Below, piece by piece: positions 61,960-64,000 of a stretch of DNA of 64,000 nt; within the stretch, counting starts at the first letter, position 1; every line of letters starts with the position of its first letter. Below the pieces are notes generated by a model, which saw nothing but the letters and a program-made list of their open reading frames with translations, was not told where the DNA came from and ran no database searches. The stretch comes from Caulobacter sp. Root1455 (GTDB lineage: Bacteria > Pseudomonadota > Alphaproteobacteria > Caulobacterales > Caulobacteraceae), in contig NZ_LMFQ01000025.1 of NCBI RefSeq assembly GCF_001426905.1, positions 124,001-188,000 on the forward strand. The letters are read 5' to 3'. The position numbers and the translations under genes were made by a program.

Positions 61960-62219
61960 TGGGTCCCGTCACCTGCATCGCCGTCTATCTGACCATCTGG
62001 TGGACCACGCTGTTCGCCGTGCTGCCGCTGGGCAACCGCACCTTCAAGGAGCTGGGGATCGAGCCGCCGCCGGGCGCCGACCCCGGCGCGCCGGTCAATC
62101 CGAACCTGAAGCGCAAGTTCTTCACGACGACCTGGGTGTCGGCGCTGGTGATGGCGGCGCTGCTGCTGGTCATCCGCTTCCACCTGATCACCCTGCCGGC
62201 CCTGCCCGCCAGCTATTGA
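61959..62219 (+). CDS. DUF1467-family membrane protein
   Basis: An 86-residue protein with two hydrophobic helices (about 4-23 and 59-76), typical of the alphaproteobacterial DUF1467 family: WWTTLFAVLPLGNRTFKELGIEPPPGADPGAPVNPNLKRKFFTTTWVSALVMA. The function is unknown. The start overlaps the mce stop, and this mce-DUF1467 pairing hints at a functional or merely positional link. Confidence 0.85.
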   Translation: MGPVTCIAVYLTIWWTTLFAVLPLGNRTFKELGIEPPPGADPGAPVNPNLKRKFFTTTWVSALVMAALLLVIRFHLITLPALPASY

Positions 62220-62607
62220 TCACAGGAATGGCGCCCAAGCCTTGGGCGCGCGACGTCATATTTGCCGGCATTCGCCCAATCCGTGGGCGAACTTCGCCAA
62301 CTGGCCAGACCAGACGCAATCGGGCGCCCCGAACAACCGTTCGGAGCCTAATCTCGGAGTCACGAGGCCGGCTTTTCCGACCTTGCTCTGTGGCGTCTTC
62401 CCCGACGATGACTTGAAAGGCCGCGCGAGGACCGCGCGGCCTTCTTTTCGCCGGCGATGGACCCTTTTTCACGGTCACGCTTTCTTACGCCGACCGGTGA
62501 CCGGTTGATCCAACACCTCGGAACGTCATCTTTTCGCCGCGCGCGTTGCCAAGCTGACGCCCAAGCGGCTATCTCAACGCCTCGAATTCCCCGGAGACGT
62601 CTCGTCC
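62220..62607. other. Intergenic region with serial hairpins between the DUF1467 gene and proS
   Basis: A 388-bp gap containing two perfect hairpins in tandem, GCGCCCAA-GCC-TTGGGCGC (62231-62249) and TTCGCCCA-ATCCG-TGGGCGAA (62271-62291), and a terminator at 62417-62448. The remaining 160 bp up to proS form its 5' region. Short open frames here have no domains and are not called. The arrangement could be a small RNA gene or a long structured 3' end. Confidence 0.5.
62417..62448 (+). terminator. Rho-independent terminator before proS
   Basis: AAGGCCGCGCG pairs with CGCGCGGCCTT (62417-62427 with 62433-62443), followed by CTTTT. It ends whichever transcript runs through 62220-62417. Confidence 0.85.
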
Positions 62608-63945
62608 ATGCGCCTGTCGCGCTATTTCCTGCCCGTTCTGAAAGAAGCTCCCTCCGACGCCCAGATCGTCTCGCACCAGCTGATGCTGCGCGCGGGCATG
62701 ATCCGCCAGGAGGCGGCGGGCATCTACGCCTGGCTGCCGCTGGGCCTGAAGGTGCTCAAGAAGGTCGAGCAGATCGTCCGTGAAGAAATGGATCGGGCCG
62801 GCGCGATCGAACTGCTGATGCCGACGATCCAGTTGGCCGACCTGTGGCGCGAGAGCGGCCGCTACGAGGCCTATGGCGACGAGATGCTGCGCATCACCGA
62901 CCGCAACAAGCGCGATCTGCTCTACGGCCCCACCGCCGAGGAAGTCGTCACCGACATCTTCCGGGCCCATGTGCGGAGCTACAAGGAGCTGCCGAAGAAC
63001 CTCTACAACATCCAGTGGAAGTTCCGCGACGAGACGCGTCCGCGCTTCGGCGTGATGCGCGGCCGCGAGTTCCTGATGAAGGACGCCTACAGCTTCGACC
63101 TCGACGCCGAGGGCGCGCGCAAGGCCTACAACCGCATGTTCGTGGCCTATCTGAACCTGTTCTCGCGCATGGGCCTGAAGGCCGTGCCGATGCGCGCCGA
63201 CACCGGCCCGATCGGCGGCGACCTCAGCCACGAGTTCATCGTCCTGGCCGACACCGGCGAAAGCGCCGTCTTCTGCCACAAGGACCTGGTCGAGATGGCC
63301 GCGCCCGGTCCGGACGTCGACTGGTTCGGCGACCTGCAGCCGCTGGTGAACCAGCGCACCGCGCTCTACGCCGCCACCGAGGAAATGCACGACGCGGCGG
63401 CCTTCGACGCCATCCCCGAGGGCGACCGCCTGTCGGCGCGCGGCATCGAGGTGGGCCACATCTTCTCGTTCGGCACCAAGTATTCCGAGCCGATGAAGGC
63501 CCTGGTCACCGGGCCGGACGGCAAGGACGTGCCGGTGCAGATGGGCAGCTACGGCGTCGGCGTCTCACGCCTGCTGGGCGCGATCATCGAGGCCAGCCAC
63601 GACGAGGGCGGCATCATCTGGCCCGAGTCCGTCGCCCCGTTCGGCGTCGGGATCATCAACATGCGCCAGGGCGACGCCGCCTGCGACGAAGCCTGCGAGA
63701 CCGCCTACCAGGCGCTCAAGGCCGCCGGCCGCGACCCGCTCTATGACGACACCGACACCCGAGGCGGCGCCAAGTTCGCCACCATGGACCTGATCGGCGT
63801 GCCCTGGCAGCTGATCGTCGGCCCCAAGGGCGTCGCCGAGGGCGTGGTCGAGATCAAGAACCGCAAGACCGGCGAGCGCCACAGCGCCCCGCTGGCCGAC
63901 GTGATCGCCCAACTCACCGGCCCCCAATCGGGCAAGGCCGCCTGA
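62608..63945 (+). CDS. proS: Prolyl-tRNA synthetase
   Basis: A 445-residue class II aminoacyl-tRNA synthetase. It has the short alphaproteobacterial form: no insertion editing domain between motifs 2 and 3. Signatures: [70 protein letters not shown] (motif 2) and [19 protein letters not shown] (motif 3), then an anticodon-binding C-terminal domain. It charges tRNA-Pro. The start at 62608 follows GGAGACGTCTCGTCC. Its stop overlaps the start of the next gene. Confidence 0.97.
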   Translation: MRLSRYFLPVLKEAPSDAQIVSHQLMLRAGMIRQEAAGIYAWLPLGLKVLKKVEQIVREEMDRAGAIELLMPTIQLADLWRESGRYEAYGDEMLRITDRNKRDLLYGPTAEEVVTDIFRAHVRSYKELPKNLYNIQWKFRDETRPRFGVMRGREFLMKDAYSFDLDAEGARKAYNRMFVAYLNLFSRMGLKAVPMRADTGPIGGDLSHEFIVLADTGESAVFCHKDLVEMAAPGPDVDWFGDLQPLVNQRTALYAATEEMHDAAAFDAIPEGDRLSARGIEVGHIFSFGTKYSEPMKALVTGPDGKDVPVQMGSYGVGVSRLLGAIIEASHDEGGIIWPESVAPFGVGIINMRQGDAACDEACETAYQALKAAGRDPLYDDTDTRGGAKFATMDLIGVPWQLIVGPKGVAEGVVEIKNRKTGERHSAPLADVIAQLTGPQSGKAA

Positions 63946-64000
63946 TGGCCCTCGGCGCCGGTCCGTTCGGAACCTGGGAGCGCACCGTCGCCTGGCGGTA
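63945..64000 (+). CDS. Lipoprotein-releasing permease (LolC/E-like), 5' end only
   Basis: Only the first 18 codons are present ([18 protein letters not shown]). The ATG overlaps the proS stop in TGATG, so it is translationally coupled. The WERTVAWR start resembles the N-terminus of LolC/LolE-type ABC permeases, which often follow proS in alphaproteobacteria. The identification rests on these residues and gene order alone. Confidence 0.5.
   Translation, partial: MALGAGPFGTWERTVAWR

Overview
The window is a chromosomal segment of an alphaproteobacterium very like Caulobacter. The base composition is GC-rich with strong G/C third positions. The gene order tig-clpP-cicA-clpX-lon-hupB is the one described for Caulobacter crescentus, and the nuo operon, ppdK, the glnB-glnA pair and a long-tailed DEAD-box helicase fit the same lineage. 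No transposase, integrase, CRISPR array or phage gene was seen. This is core chromosome with a few accessory genes and several families of palindromic intergenic repeats. The genus is inferred from gene order and composition, not from a database search.

Layout. 1-10.6 kb: a cut-off Baeyer-Villiger-type flavin monooxygenase, divergent from pyruvate phosphate dikinase, with a LacI-type palindrome between them. Then come a secreted GlcG-like protein, an Hsp70-family ATPase, a Tat-exported esterase, a chemoreceptor and an HI0933-type flavoprotein. 10.6-18.4 kb: a DEAD-box RNA helicase, topoisomerase IV ParE, a Kazal-domain lipoprotein, an exported unknown, and a LysR regulator coupled to a Tat-exported ABM protein. 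18.4-23.4 kb: the nitrogen-control pair glnB-glnA, a histidine phosphatase, a bifunctional NAD(P)HX repair enzyme and tRNA-Leu. 23.5-32.3 kb: the proteostasis cluster tig, clpP, cicA, clpX, lon, hupB, each main gene closed by a clear hairpin, followed by tRNA-Val; lon has a good sigma-32-like promoter.

32.4-40.8 kb is an accessory stretch. It holds an unknown small protein, a phytase-like esterase, an AlkZ-like winged-helix protein, two glycosyltransferases, an LLM flavin oxidoreductase, a stand-alone UBP zinc finger and two identical tRNA-Asp genes. It also holds a two-gene unit of an SPFH membrane protein and a ribbon-helix-helix protein, preceded by a perfect 20-bp palindrome.

41.0-57.5 kb is the complete complex I set, nuoA to nuoN. 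It is unusual in what lies between the subunits: an NTF2-like gene overlapping the end of nuoD, an antisense exported-protein gene separating nuoD from nuoE, two small membrane proteins between nuoE and nuoF, and two small lipoproteins between nuoH and nuoI. Most of these inserts overlap their upstream neighbour by the stop/start bases, which implies co-translation with complex I. The run continues with birA, coaX, ribonuclease J, a rhomboid protease, methylmalonyl-CoA epimerase, a DUF1467 membrane protein, proS and the start of a lolC/E-type permease. No single spectacular new system is evident. The best leads are the SPFH/RHH unit with its palindrome, the extra proteins within the nuo operon, the altered monooxygenase fingerprint, and a multi-hairpin gap before proS.
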